Shown: positions 14,681-23,140, counted from the stretch's first letter. The stretch is 64,000 nucleotides of DNA from Ulvibacterium marinum (GCF_003626755.1 NZ_RBCJ01000003.1:687859-751858), one strand, 5' to 3'. The notes: generated by a model from the sequence alone, not told the origin. A program made the numbers and translations.

Positions 14681-14894
14681 CACTTATTGGTGTTGGTGTT
14701 AACTCATGCCCAAAGAATAGCAGTACTTGATTGACTTTGTCGGTCATCAAATTGGGTTTTCCTTGTTCCAGTTCACGGACAAACCGAAGTCCAACTCCAG
14801 TAGTATCTGAAAGTTCAACTTGGGTAAGGTTAAGCTCTTTTCTTCTTTGCCGAGTAAATTGAGCAATAGGATTATGCCTGTTCCATGTTTCCAT
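14652..14894 (-). CDS. hipB: HipB-like HTH antitoxin/autorepressor
   Basis: The 80-residue protein is an XRE-type helix-turn-helix: QFTRQRRKELNLTQVELSDT, then GVGLRFVRELEQGKPNLMTD, as in HipB. It should bind the palindromes directly upstream and repress the operon. It is the first gene of hipB-hipS-hipT. The overlap with hipS suggests coupled translation. Confidence 0.85.
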   Translation of the reverse strand: METWNRHNPIAQFTRQRRKELNLTQVELSDTTGVGLRFVRELEQGKPNLMTDKVNQVLLFFGHELTPTPISDETRRDLGT

Positions 14895-14897
14895 TGC

Positions 14898-15035
14898 TAT
14901 ACCTTTTAGGGTATAATATAGACTAAATTATTTTAATTATACCTTTTCAGGTGTAAAATAGACAAAAAATTTGAATTTATACCTTTTAGGGTATAAAAAA
15001 GTACCTAATTCTTTATTTATACCTTTATGGGTATA
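14898..15035. promoter_or_regulatory. four phased operators of the hipBST operon
   Basis: TATACC-N6-GGTATA palindromes occur at 14898-14915 and 14978-14995 (perfect). Variants lie at 14938-14955 (AGGTGTA right arm) and 15018-15035. The spacing is exactly 40 bp each time, about four helical turns, so all sites face the same side of the DNA. The classical HipB operator TATCC-N8-GGATA has a similar layout. Cooperative autorepression by the hipB product is the likely function. The array also lies just after the end of the neighbouring winged-helix gene. Confidence 0.8.
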
Positions 15036-15059
15036 TTAAATATTTTTAGATTGACTTAC

Positions 15060-15584
15060 TTATGACAGGGAAATAGAAAAACGCTTTTCCAACTCTTTGA
15101 CAGCGATATTTCTTTCTCTGGCTCTTCCTACGCGCAGGGCATCAGCGAGTGCTAATAATTCATGAAGTTTAGCATCTTCTAAACAGGCTTTGGGAACATT
15201 GCGGTGTAAGGGCTCAATGGCAAATCCACGATTTGAACCTAGGGCATAGGGCCAAACATAGTCTTGTTCACTTTGAATGACTTCATTGAGTGGGGGAGCA
15301 CTGTGGGAAGTCAGCACCCCTCTGACAGAAGAAGAAGGCTGTTCAGGATATACGTAGCGAAGTCCATATTTCAAAAAATCAAGGAGGGCCGCTTTAAAAA
15401 CTTGCTTTTTGTCTCCCGAAACAAGGCCTGCTATTTTGCTTCGGTTTAAGGATTCGCTGACCTCACTTTGACTTATGTATAATTCATTGGCCAAGTCCTT
15501 GTTGAACCATGGTTTATCACCCTTGGCTATAATCTTAAGTAGAATGACCACATCATGTGGTCGCATACCATTATGTTTTTTCAT
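15060..15584 (-). CDS. winged-helix protein, antitoxin-like, apparently without partner
   Basis: The product of ~174 residues begins near MKKHNGMRPHDVVILLKII. It has a MarR-like winged helix (DLANELYISQSEVSESLNRSKIAGLV) and a C-terminal helical part ending LADALRVGRARERNIAVKEL. The start is set at 15584 because the extra 27 residues available upstream are unlike the family as I remember it. Proteins of this type are usually found next to a nucleotidyltransferase-fold gene; none is present on either side here. It reads towards the hipB operators but is probably an independent unit. Confidence 0.65.
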   Translation of the reverse strand: MKKHNGMRPHDVVILLKIIAKGDKPWFNKDLANELYISQSEVSESLNRSKIAGLVSGDKKQVFKAALLDFLKYGLRYVYPEQPSSSVRGVLTSHSAPPLNEVIQSEQDYVWPYALGSNRGFAIEPLHRNVPKACLEDAKLHELLALADALRVGRARERNIAVKELEKRFSISLS

Positions 15585-15897
15585 AAGATTGATTTGCAAT
15601 TCGCGAATCGCGATATGCGAATCTACAATAATTTTTGAAAATACCCACAAACCAATACACACCATACCTCATTTCACTTGGATGGAGTGCATTGATTCTT
15701 TCTATCCGGACACAACCCAAGTTTCTTTGAAATTGGGTTAAGTCCTATTGCTGAACATAAAAGACCGCTAATTAGCCATTTTGATGTTAATTCATATCAA
15801 ATGGATTCACTCTATATGTATTATAACCTCTTTCGCTGTGAATTTTTAGGATACATAAAATCTGTTATTTTTTATTGGGATTTAATAGGTACAGAAA

Positions 15898-16445
15898 GCA
15901 CATCGTGTTTACATTTTTAAGCGAGCTTTTGCGAGTGAAAAATGTACAGCAAGAGGGTAACACGCTAAAGCGATGTTACGTACATTATTCGGTTGATTAT
16001 CAGTTATTTGTATTTTTTGAATAATTTGATGTCGTTACAAGTTTATTGAAAAACAGCTTGTAAGGCCTATAAACATTGAAAAAGTTTATTGTAAAATAGT
16101 TGCAACGGAAAAATCTGATTTTGTAAATGTCTGACAATCAAAGTATTGGATTTTAATCCAAAATGGCCTAAAATTATTTTTGCGCCAAAAACCTTGGAAA
16201 CCCCTATAAACATTGAAAAATTTTGATACAAAAAAATATTATTTGCTTCGATCTGTTGATGTTTGGGCAACTATTTTTCGCAAATTTAATTTGATGTCAT
16301 TTGGTGCTGTTTAAAGAGTACGGCGAAAGATGAAGTTGTTTCGTAAATTTAATTGAGACATACGAAGTGCGCCCTATTTCAATTTTATTTACCCGCCTTT
16401 GGCGGGCTGACGCTTATCTACCAGAACGCTATAAAATCGAAACAG
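15898..16445 (+). other. structured intergenic element, copy 2
   Basis: It repeats the two modules of 9663-9973. The 5' module has a hairpin TACATTTTT/AAAAATGTA (15910-15918 with 15938-15946) around GCGAGCTTTTGCGAG. It then has GCAAGAGG and a hairpin GTAACA/TGTTAC (15957-15962 with 15974-15979), in which one G-C pair of copy 1 is replaced by A-T. The 3' module at 16370-16445 has TTTCAATTTTAT/ATAAAATCGAAA enclosing CCCGCC/GGCGGG and ACGCTTATCTAC. The unlike centre contains an 18-bp direct repeat (CCTATAAACATTGAAAAA at 16066 and 16203) and a TTACAAG/CTTGTAA hairpin. No gene is seen in 15666-16618. Confidence 0.6.
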
Positions 16446-16618
16446 GATCCGGCGCAGGTTAGTTATGGTAAGACTTGGGACAATAAAAGCTGATAGTTCA
16501 ATTGAGGTGTTAAGAATATTCCGAATCAAAAGAACGATAATAGAACTTTTCTTACTAAATTTCTGGTAGATTACGCCGTTTATTTTCTTCGTTTTTCATT
16601 CTACATATATTTAACCGA

Positions 16619-19600
16619 ATGCAAATTTTACATTTAACCGATTACCATTTTACCAAATCTGGTCCTAAATCAATTCAGAAACAAAAGGACTTGGTGGAAT
16701 CAGTATTGAAAACCATTAAAGATTTAGATTTTGATTTCGTCGTATTTTCTGGAGATTTGGTTTTTAACGGAGCAGAATCAACATGGTTTCAGGAAGCATA
16801 CGAATCATTGATTGCCCCTGTTCTTGAATTAAAGAATATGAACGCTTCAAAAGTATTCTTTTGTCAGGGGAATCATGATGTTGATCGGTCTAAGATTAGA
16901 AAACCGTTTATAAAATATCTTGATGAAGAAATTAAAGGTGAAGAAGATTTAAATAGCTTTTCAGATTTTGGAAATAAGGATTTTACCGATACTCTAGAAA
17001 TGTCAAAAAACTATTTTGATTTTGTTTCAAATCTTGATTTTCCAAAAGATGACGTGTTTAATGAAATGTATACTGTTCATAGAAGAGTATCGGGAAAATT
17101 TAATTTGGGTATTGTAACTATTAATTCTTCATGGAGGTCCACTGGAGAGGATGAAAATCAACTTTTATTTCCTACCAAGTTTATTTATGAAGCTTTAAGT
17201 AAGATAGAAGGAGTTGACAAAAAAATTCTTATTCATCACCACCCTTTAAATTTTTTGAAGTCATCAAATCAATATGTTTTAGAAGATATTGTACACAACA
17301 AATTTGACATTACCTTATTTGGTCACATTCATAAGTCAATTACGTCCTTGGATTTCACACCAAAAACGGGTTTAATAAAAATAATTTCTCCCGCTTCATT
17401 AAAAAGTCATCAAGGGGGAGAAATAGGGTTTTCTTTGATAAATTTTGATTTTGACGAATCCAGGTTTAAAGTTGACACATTTTTATATGACGAGAGAAAT
17501 AGCTTTTTTTATAAACGTCCTGATGAGGTGTGGTACGAGATTCCGGAAGATGAAATAACAAAAAAACAAAATTCCCTTAGAAGAACATTCCGAAAAGTTT
17601 TGATAAGAGAAAAGGAACATGCCAAGGATTTGTTTGTATCATTTGGAGAGGAAAATAAGGAGTTTACGGATATTTTTGTTTCGCCCGTACTAAAAAAGCA
17701 CAATTTCGGACAAAATAGGACTGAAGTAAGTGCAATCAGCTTAGACGAATTAACCAAAGATGATAGAAGTTATTTGATTTTCGGAGATGATAAATGTGGG
17801 AAAACCTCGCTTTTAAAAAAAATCCAAATAGAATTACTCCAAAATTATGAGTACTTGCAATCAATTCCTTTCCTTGTTGATTTTAGAGTTACACAATCAA
17901 TATTGTCTAAAGATGCTTTTGAGAAAAAGTTTAGAAGATACTATGATTTAAATACTAATACTGCTAGAGAATTGCTGGAAAGCAAAAATTTATTCTTATT
18001 ACTGGATAATTTTGATCTTTCAGATAAGAATCATGCTGATTCGGTAAAGTACTTAATTGAGAATTATCCTTCATGCAAGATTGTAGGAACAAGTGCAAAA
18101 GGAACTGAATTTCTAATAAAATCTCCTGGACTTGATGACAAAAGATTTATTCCATTAAAATTTGAGAGTTTAAGAAAGAAGCAAGTTCGGGCCTTAACCA
18201 AGAAATGGACACCATTAGACACTCATAAAACTGAGGAAGTGGTTACAAAAATAAGCTCAATTTTTAAACAACTTTCTATACCATTCAACTTTTGGACCGT
18301 TTCACTTTTTATCTGGGTGTTCAAAAAGAGTGGTGAAAAAAGTATCCAAAACAATGTTGGATTGGTGAATCTTTATATTGAATCATTGCTCGAAAGGGAA
18401 AACTTAATAAAATCTAATGCGAGCTTTGATTATGATAAATATCTGAAATTACTAAGTCATTTGGCATATCATTTATTGGTAAATCATCATAAAAGTACTT
18501 ACAGTGCCCCAGAGCTTGAAATTCTTAATTTCATTGGGGAGTATTTACTCCAAAATCCAAGAAACAAAAAGGTTAGTGCTATGGATGTTTGGAGTTATCT
18601 AAAAGAGAGAGGAATATTTAAAAAAGTAGATGATGATAACTACAGTTTCAGGCTCAACGGGGTTTTTGAGTATTTCCTAGGATATCACATGAAGGTCGAT
18701 TCTAATTTTAAAAAGCATGTATTAGAAAACGACGAATTGTATATAACGTTTAAAAATGAGTTTGAAATTTACGCTGGTTTATCAAGGGATGATGAAGTTT
18801 TTCTCGATTCTATTGTTGAAAAATCCGAGAAAATATTCCAATCACTGAACAGTGAATTTGATGGAATGTCGTTGGATAAATCCCTTAAGGATAGAGCAAG
18901 TATACTTCCTAATTACGAAAGAAAGATGTTGGAGCTTTCTCGTAAGACAAGATCACTGACCTTTGAAGAGCTTGACGAACTGGATGAATTGGCCAATGAA
19001 CTGGATATTGATACCCAAATTATCGAAGGAGTAAAGCAAAAACAGGCGATTGAATTGAATCAAGAGGATGTTAGTGTTTTGGATAATGCTTTGTTTATTC
19101 TAGGAAGGGTCTTTAGAAATGTGGATGAAATAAATTCTGAGAAAAAAGTAAAGGATGTTTTTAATTATTATATAAAAACAGTTTGTCAATGGGGTTTGAG
19201 AATAATTGATACTACAAAGGCCATTGATTTCCAAACCAAGGTAGAAACGGAAGATGAAATTGAACTTTTATATGATTTGGCTCAAAAAATGATTCCTTTT
19301 CTTGTTCAATCCAATGCTTCAAATCATATAATTCATAAAAATTTGGAAGGAGTTATTCAAGACAGAATTTCCTTTCTAAAGAAAAACAACGGAGGTAGGG
19401 ATAATCAGTTTGAGCTATTCGTTCTACTTTTCATGCTAGTTGACCTGAATCTAAAAGCAAATCAGGAATTTATAAAAGAGGCTGCCGACTTAATAACAAT
19501 TCCCGTTTTGCGCTTTGCTGTGCTGTTGAAATTAAATGAATACTTGGTTTTTAAAACCAACGAGGATAGAGAATTGGAGAAGATGTTAAGTTCGGCAATT

Positions 19601-19696
19601 CAAAAACAACGACTTAAGATTGATAAAAAAACAGATGTTGGCTTGATACAACAAGAGTTGTCTGATCAAAAGAAAAGGAAAAGGCTAGGAAAATGA
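16619..19696 (+). CDS. metallophosphoesterase-P-loop NTPase fusion protein
   Basis: Residues 1-~290 of 1025 form a calcineurin-like metallophosphoesterase with all signature blocks: D8-x-H10, GD (D46), GNHD (84-87), HHHP (206-209) and GHIH (235-238). After a linker, a P-loop NTPase begins with Walker A GDDKCGKTS at ~389-397 and a Walker B-like LFLLLDNFD. This resembles the NACHT/STAND layout of ATPases in bacterial immunity, and the C-terminal ~450 residues are helical and charged. A nuclease or phosphodiesterase effector switched by an NTPase sensor is the likely design; that is inference. It stands alone on the plus strand inside the island, next to the integrase. Confidence 0.75.
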   Translation: MQILHLTDYHFTKSGPKSIQKQKDLVESVLKTIKDLDFDFVVFSGDLVFNGAESTWFQEAYESLIAPVLELKNMNASKVFFCQGNHDVDRSKIRKPFIKYLDEEIKGEEDLNSFSDFGNKDFTDTLEMSKNYFDFVSNLDFPKDDVFNEMYTVHRRVSGKFNLGIVTINSSWRSTGEDENQLLFPTKFIYEALSKIEGVDKKILIHHHPLNFLKSSNQYVLEDIVHNKFDITLFGHIHKSITSLDFTPKTGLIKIISPASLKSHQGGEIGFSLINFDFDESRFKVDTFLYDERNSFFYKRPDEVWYEIPEDEITKKQNSLRRTFRKVLIREKEHAKDLFVSFGEENKEFTDIFVSPVLKKHNFGQNRTEVSAISLDELTKDDRSYLIFGDDKCGKTSLLKKIQIELLQNYEYLQSIPFLVDFRVTQSILSKDAFEKKFRRYYDLNTNTARELLESKNLFLLLDNFDLSDKNHADSVKYLIENYPSCKIVGTSAKGTEFLIKSPGLDDKRFIPLKFESLRKKQVRALTKKWTPLDTHKTEEVVTKISSIFKQLSIPFNFWTVSLFIWVFKKSGEKSIQNNVGLVNLYIESLLERENLIKSNASFDYDKYLKLLSHLAYHLLVNHHKSTYSAPELEILNFIGEYLLQNPRNKKVSAMDVWSYLKERGIFKKVDDDNYSFRLNGVFEYFLGYHMKVDSNFKKHVLENDELYITFKNEFEIYAGLSRDDEVFLDSIVEKSEKIFQSLNSEFDGMSLDKSLKDRASILPNYERKMLELSRKTRSLTFEELDELDELANELDIDTQIIEGVKQKQAIELNQEDVSVLDNALFILGRVFRNVDEINSEKKVKDVFNYYIKTVCQWGLRIIDTTKAIDFQTKVETEDEIELLYDLAQKMIPFLVQSNASNHIIHKNLEGVIQDRISFLKKNNGGRDNQFELFVLLFMLVDLNLKANQEFIKEAADLITIPVLRFAVLLKLNEYLVFKTNEDRELEKMLSSAIQKQRLKIDKKTDVGLIQQELSDQKKRKRLGK

Positions 19697-19720
19697 TTGT
19701 GCTAAGGGATATCTGCTGTT

Positions 19721-20941
19721 TTAGGAGATAATCTTTAATTTCTTTTTTAAGATGTCCATATCCTCCATCACTTTCTTATCAATAATCTTGGCGTAATGCT
19801 GTGTGGTTCGCAAATTTTTATGACCCAACATTTTCCCTACCGTCTCGATAGGGACTCCGTTAGTCAGGGTAACCGTTGTGGCAAAAGTATGCCTGGCCAA
19901 ATGCGTAGTGAGATTTTTCTTGATATCGCACCGATCCGCAATTTCCTTAAGGTAAGCGTTGGACTTTTGGTTGCTAAGTACTGGTATGATACGATTAGTA
20001 TTAACCACTTTTGGATGGACTTGGTATTTCTCAATTATGCTCACGGCCTCTGGTAACAATGGAATCGTAAAACCAGTATCCGTTTTGGAACGCTTGGACT
20101 TAATAAAAAGGCTACCTTCCTTGTTTTCGTAAATGTCGTTCGGTGATAGATTCTGTACATCTACGTAAGCTAAACCTGTAAAACAACAGAATACGAACAT
20201 ATCCCTTACAATACCCAGGCGTTCACCCTTGATTTCCTTATCAATTAAGCTTTGTAGTTCCTCTTTGTTCAAAAACTCCCTTTCTACGGTTTTAAATTGC
20301 ACCTTATAATTGTAAAAGGGATCTTTGGATATCCAATCATGGGCAACGGCCATCCGGATGATTTTTTTAAAGTTGTTTACGTATTTCAGTGCTGAGTTGT
20401 GATTGCAGTTCTTGGTTGCCTTCAAAAAGTATTCAAAGCCTTTAATGAACTTTAAATCAACATTTCTGACCGGTACATCTTCCTTTAGATACTCGGCTTT
20501 TACATATTCCGACAAATGATTTTTGGTTGTCTGGTATCTTTTATAAGTACCTAAGGCGAATTCTACATCTATCAATTTTTCCATTTGCTGATTATGTTCT
20601 TCAAAGAGCTCAAGCAGCATTTTGAATTTCTTGTCTTTGTGTAGATACGCATTCTTAATGTCTATGGAAGTATAGGGCTCATCAGCGGCAATAAACTTTT
20701 CCTGTATAACTTTTATCCGATGCCGTACCGTATGCATTAGCCGATTCAATTCTTGAATTTCCGCACTCCAGCCTTTTAATTTATCGCCTTTAAACTTCCA
20801 TTTAGAGGGTAAGATTTTACGGTTAAGGCTTATCTCACTTCGCTTCCCATTTACTGTTATTCTGGCATATATAGCAGCTTTGCCATGTTTATCAAGGCGA
20901 TATTCTTTAATGTAGAATAATATTGCAAAGGTAGAAGGCAC
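19721..20941 (-). CDS. tyrosine recombinase (Bacteroidota integrase type)
   Basis: The 406-residue product has an N-terminal arm-binding segment typical of Bacteroidota integrases (YRLDKHGKAAIYARITVNGK), a SAM-like core-binding domain (~120-215) and a catalytic domain. The catalytic Lys lies in SKRSKTD, box II reads HLARHTFATT (HxxR), then GHKNLRTTQHYAKI with the nucleophile Tyr. The first catalytic Arg is Ala in FTGLAYVDV, a substitution known in IntDOT-like relatives. It starts 240 bp from the tmRNA 3' end and probably integrated the island there. Confidence 0.9.
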   Translation of the reverse strand: MPSTFAILFYIKEYRLDKHGKAAIYARITVNGKRSEISLNRKILPSKWKFKGDKLKGWSAEIQELNRLMHTVRHRIKVIQEKFIAADEPYTSIDIKNAYLHKDKKFKMLLELFEEHNQQMEKLIDVEFALGTYKRYQTTKNHLSEYVKAEYLKEDVPVRNVDLKFIKGFEYFLKATKNCNHNSALKYVNNFKKIIRMAVAHDWISKDPFYNYKVQFKTVEREFLNKEELQSLIDKEIKGERLGIVRDMFVFCCFTGLAYVDVQNLSPNDIYENKEGSLFIKSKRSKTDTGFTIPLLPEAVSIIEKYQVHPKVVNTNRIIPVLSNQKSNAYLKEIADRCDIKKNLTTHLARHTFATTVTLTNGVPIETVGKMLGHKNLRTTQHYAKIIDKKVMEDMDILKKKLKIIS

Positions 20942-21027
20942 CGATTACCAATTTTTTGTTCAAATAAATGTACAAAAAATAAAATAAACTACATTTGTAA
21001 TTAGATAATAATGAGTAGATTACATAA

Positions 21028-21071
21028 AAATAGGTGAGCAAATTGTAAATTTAAAAATAGGGCACCTATTT
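21028..21071. repeat. inverted repeat between integrase and att site
   Basis: AAATAGGTG (21028-21036) and CACCTATTT (21063-21071) are perfect complements separated by 26 AT-rich bases, between the integrase start and the attachment site. The position suits an integrase or excisionase arm site, or a regulatory site of the integrase promoter. No gene is visible in 20942-21180. Confidence 0.45.
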
Positions 21072-21121
21072 GTGTTAATTTGATATGATTTTAAATGATA
21101 TCATTTGAATATAAATAAAAT

Positions 21122-21153
21122 AAAAAACCTGTAAATCAGTAATTTACAGGTTT
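21122..21153 (-). terminator. terminator downstream of tmRNA
   Basis: AAACCTGTAAAT (21125-21136) pairs with ATTTACAGGTTT (21142-21153) over a 5-base loop. On the minus strand it is followed by a T-rich run (TTTTTTATTTTATTT). It lies 28 bases after the tmRNA 3' end and inside the proposed island, so the element would supply the terminator for the gene it interrupts. Confidence 0.75.
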
Positions 21154-21179
21154 AATGGTGTGAAATGGTGCCATTTTAG

Positions 21180-21201
21180 TGGAGCCGGAGGGAGTCGAAC
21201 C
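21180..21201. mobile_element. proposed proximal attachment site within the tmRNA 3' end
   Basis: The 15-bp sequence shared with 4532-4546 lies in the acceptor stem/T-arm end of tmRNA, the classical target of tyrosine integrases. The tmRNA 3' end is intact here, as expected when the incoming element restores the target gene. Confidence 0.65.
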
Positions 21202-21575
21202 CTCGTCCAAACAAGCAATAACCATGCTTTCTACATGCTTAGGATCTGATTAGTTTTCGATGTACACCTGACCAGAAACCGCCCAATGTACACTTAGCTT
21301 CTTTAGATTTTAGAGACGGTGCCGAAGCTACACCCTCCTTATGTTGACTTTTATGGTGCCCCGGAACGAATCGCCATCAACAAGGGCTATTCAGGGACAT
21401 CTCGCTTCTCCGCCTAGCGGAGACGAGGCTAAATCCTACTATAATTCAGATTAAGCGGCAAGAGCGTAATTAGATTCGCCATTTAAAAATGTGAAATATG
21501 AGATTTACGAGCTATATCCCAGCGCTCGGCATGCTTACATCGCCATTGGTCTCGCTGTCAAAACCGGTCGGCCCC
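21181..21575 (-). ncRNA. ssrA: transfer-messenger RNA (tmRNA)
   Basis: The 5' end reads GGGGCCGACCGGTTTTGACA (from 21575). The 3' end reads TTCGACTCCCTCCGGCTCCA (to 21181). GGGGCCG pairs with CGGCTCC to form the 7-bp acceptor stem with one G-T pair. The tag reading frame near 21454-21485 encodes a peptide ending GESNYALAA and then TAA, the Flavobacteriia-type tag. CCA is not encoded. It rescues ribosomes stalled on broken mRNAs with SmpB. The 3' end is the apparent insertion target of the island. Confidence 0.93.
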
Positions 21576-21615
21576 ATAATGAGTTAGGTAAGCTTTGCTT
21601 ACCGTTAACGAATTA

Positions 21616-21848
21616 TGCCCTGAGTCTGTCTGCCGATAGGGACGGCATAGTCGAAGGGCCTATTCTCTTCATTGTTTTTTCAAAGAACAAATATTTAATC
21701 GGCGTTCCCTGCCCTAGGACAGGTCGGGCCATCACGGGTACACGCCTGCCTGCCGTCAGGCGGGGTACTTGACTCTATCCCCGCCCGAACGTACAACTCA
21801 GTACGGGCGAGCCTAACGTGGCCCGCCTTCATTTTCATTTCGGCGGGC
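21616..21848. repeat. cluster of GC-rich palindromes upstream of tmRNA
   Basis: Several imperfect palindromes fill this non-coding gap. One is a REP-like unit at 21616-21660 (GCCCTGAGTC...GGCATAGTCGAAGGGC). CGCCCG/CGGGCG occurs around 21782-21809, and GCCCGCC/GGCGGGC at 21821-21827 with 21842-21848. They resemble the dispersed GAGCGCAGTCGAAG units at 24866 and 59873. The tmRNA promoter must lie in the same stretch but I cannot place it. Confidence 0.55.
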
Positions 21849-21920
21849 AGGGCAGCAAAGCTACTAAAAACTTTGCTATCGATATTATTCCGTGTATTTT
21901 AGGACAAAATTTGTACCAAA

Positions 21921-23132
21921 GTGAACCTCAAGTTTGGAATCATTAGAGAGCGGAAAAACCCTCCCGATCGGCGCGTGGTATTGCCTCCAAAGGCCTGCCA
22001 AAAAGTCCTATCCGCCCATGCTCATGCGCAACTTATTGTAGAACCTTCGCCCATCCGTGTTTTTACGGATGGAGAGTACCAAGAGGCCGGCATTGAAGTT
22101 TCTCCTGAAATGGAGGAGTGTGATGTATTGCTGGGTGTTAAGGAAGTGCCCATCGGTGCCCTCATTCCAAATAAAAAATACTTCTTCTTTTCCCATACCA
22201 TCAAAAAACAACCCTACAATAGGGAATTATTGCAAGCTATTCTGGAAAAGAATATTGAACTGTATGATCATGAGGTCATTACCAATTCCAAGGGAACGCG
22301 ATTGGTGGCTTTTGGCCGCTATGCGGGCATTGTAGGGGCTTACAATGGGCTTAGGGCCTATGGGCTTAAATCCGGTACGCACCGATTGCCGAAGGCCGAA
22401 ACCTTGGTGGACCAACAGGCCTTGATAGCCGAGCTCAGAAAAATGACCTTGCCGAACATTAAAATCCTACTGACCGGAAAGGGTAGGGTAGGGAACGGAG
22501 CCAAGGAAATGTTGGACGGGATGCAGTTGCGGCAGGTAAGCGTAACGGAATACCTGAATCAGGACTTTGATGAGGCCGTCTATTGCCAGATCGATGTGCT
22601 GGACTATAACCAAAGGAAGGATGGAAGGCATCTGGGTGAACAGGACTTTTTCCAAAATCCGGAGGCGTATGAATCTACATTTATGCGGTTCGCCAAAGTG
22701 ACCGACTTATATATTGCGGGCCATTTTTATGGGGATGGTGCCCCCTATCTTTATACCCGGGAAGATGTAAAACATCCCGATTTCAAGATCAAGGTGGTAG
22801 GGGATATCAGTTGCGATATCGATGGACCGGTAGCGACTACCTTACGGGCCTCTACCATAGCGGACCCCATCTATGGGTATGACCCCGAATCCGAATCCGA
22901 AACCGAGTACACCGACCCCGGTAGCATTGCCGTCATGGCCGTGGACAACCTACCGGCGGAACTGCCCAGGGACGCCAGTAACGGCTTTGGTGATGCCTTT
23001 GTAGAGGAGGTAATCCCGGCTTTTTTTAATGGCGATGCGGATGGTGTACTGCAACGCGCAAGGATGACCCAAAACGGTAAGCTTACGGAACGATACGCCT
23101 ATCTACGGGACTATGTGGACGGGAAGGAGTAA
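21921..23132 (+). CDS. saccharopine/alanine-dehydrogenase-like NAD(P) oxidoreductase
   Basis: The 403-residue soluble enzyme belongs to the AlaDH/PNT fold group as seen in lysine-forming saccharopine dehydrogenases. The N-terminal domain starts FGIIRERKNPPDRRVVLPP with the catalytic-type Lys and Arg. A Rossmann segment carries the dinucleotide loop LLTGKGRVGNGAKEML, and the C-terminal half has VVGDISCDIDGPVATT. It starts with GTG at 21921. The physiological substrate is uncertain; lysine-pathway or amino-acid oxidation is likely from the family. It stands alone downstream of the tmRNA region. Confidence 0.75.
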   Translation: MNLKFGIIRERKNPPDRRVVLPPKACQKVLSAHAHAQLIVEPSPIRVFTDGEYQEAGIEVSPEMEECDVLLGVKEVPIGALIPNKKYFFFSHTIKKQPYNRELLQAILEKNIELYDHEVITNSKGTRLVAFGRYAGIVGAYNGLRAYGLKSGTHRLPKAETLVDQQALIAELRKMTLPNIKILLTGKGRVGNGAKEMLDGMQLRQVSVTEYLNQDFDEAVYCQIDVLDYNQRKDGRHLGEQDFFQNPEAYESTFMRFAKVTDLYIAGHFYGDGAPYLYTREDVKHPDFKIKVVGDISCDIDGPVATTLRASTIADPIYGYDPESESETEYTDPGSIAVMAVDNLPAELPRDASNGFGDAFVEEVIPAFFNGDADGVLQRARMTQNGKLTERYAYLRDYVDGKE

Positions 23133-23140
23133 GTGGTTTG

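Noticed and set aside
16067-16270. 67-codon minus frame inside element copy 2
   Set aside because: It is generated by the duplicated CCTATAAACATTGAAAAA repeat and lies in a non-coding, structured region.
9663-16445. Interpretation of the element pair as integron attC sites
   Set aside because: The GTTAC-like arms do not show the attC core layout with extrahelical bases, the cargo block is several genes long, and no integron-type integrase insert is seen in the only recombinase present.
21491-21772. Plus-strand 93-codon frame
   Set aside because: It lies antisense to the tmRNA 5' end and across GC-rich palindromes, so the open frame is incidental.
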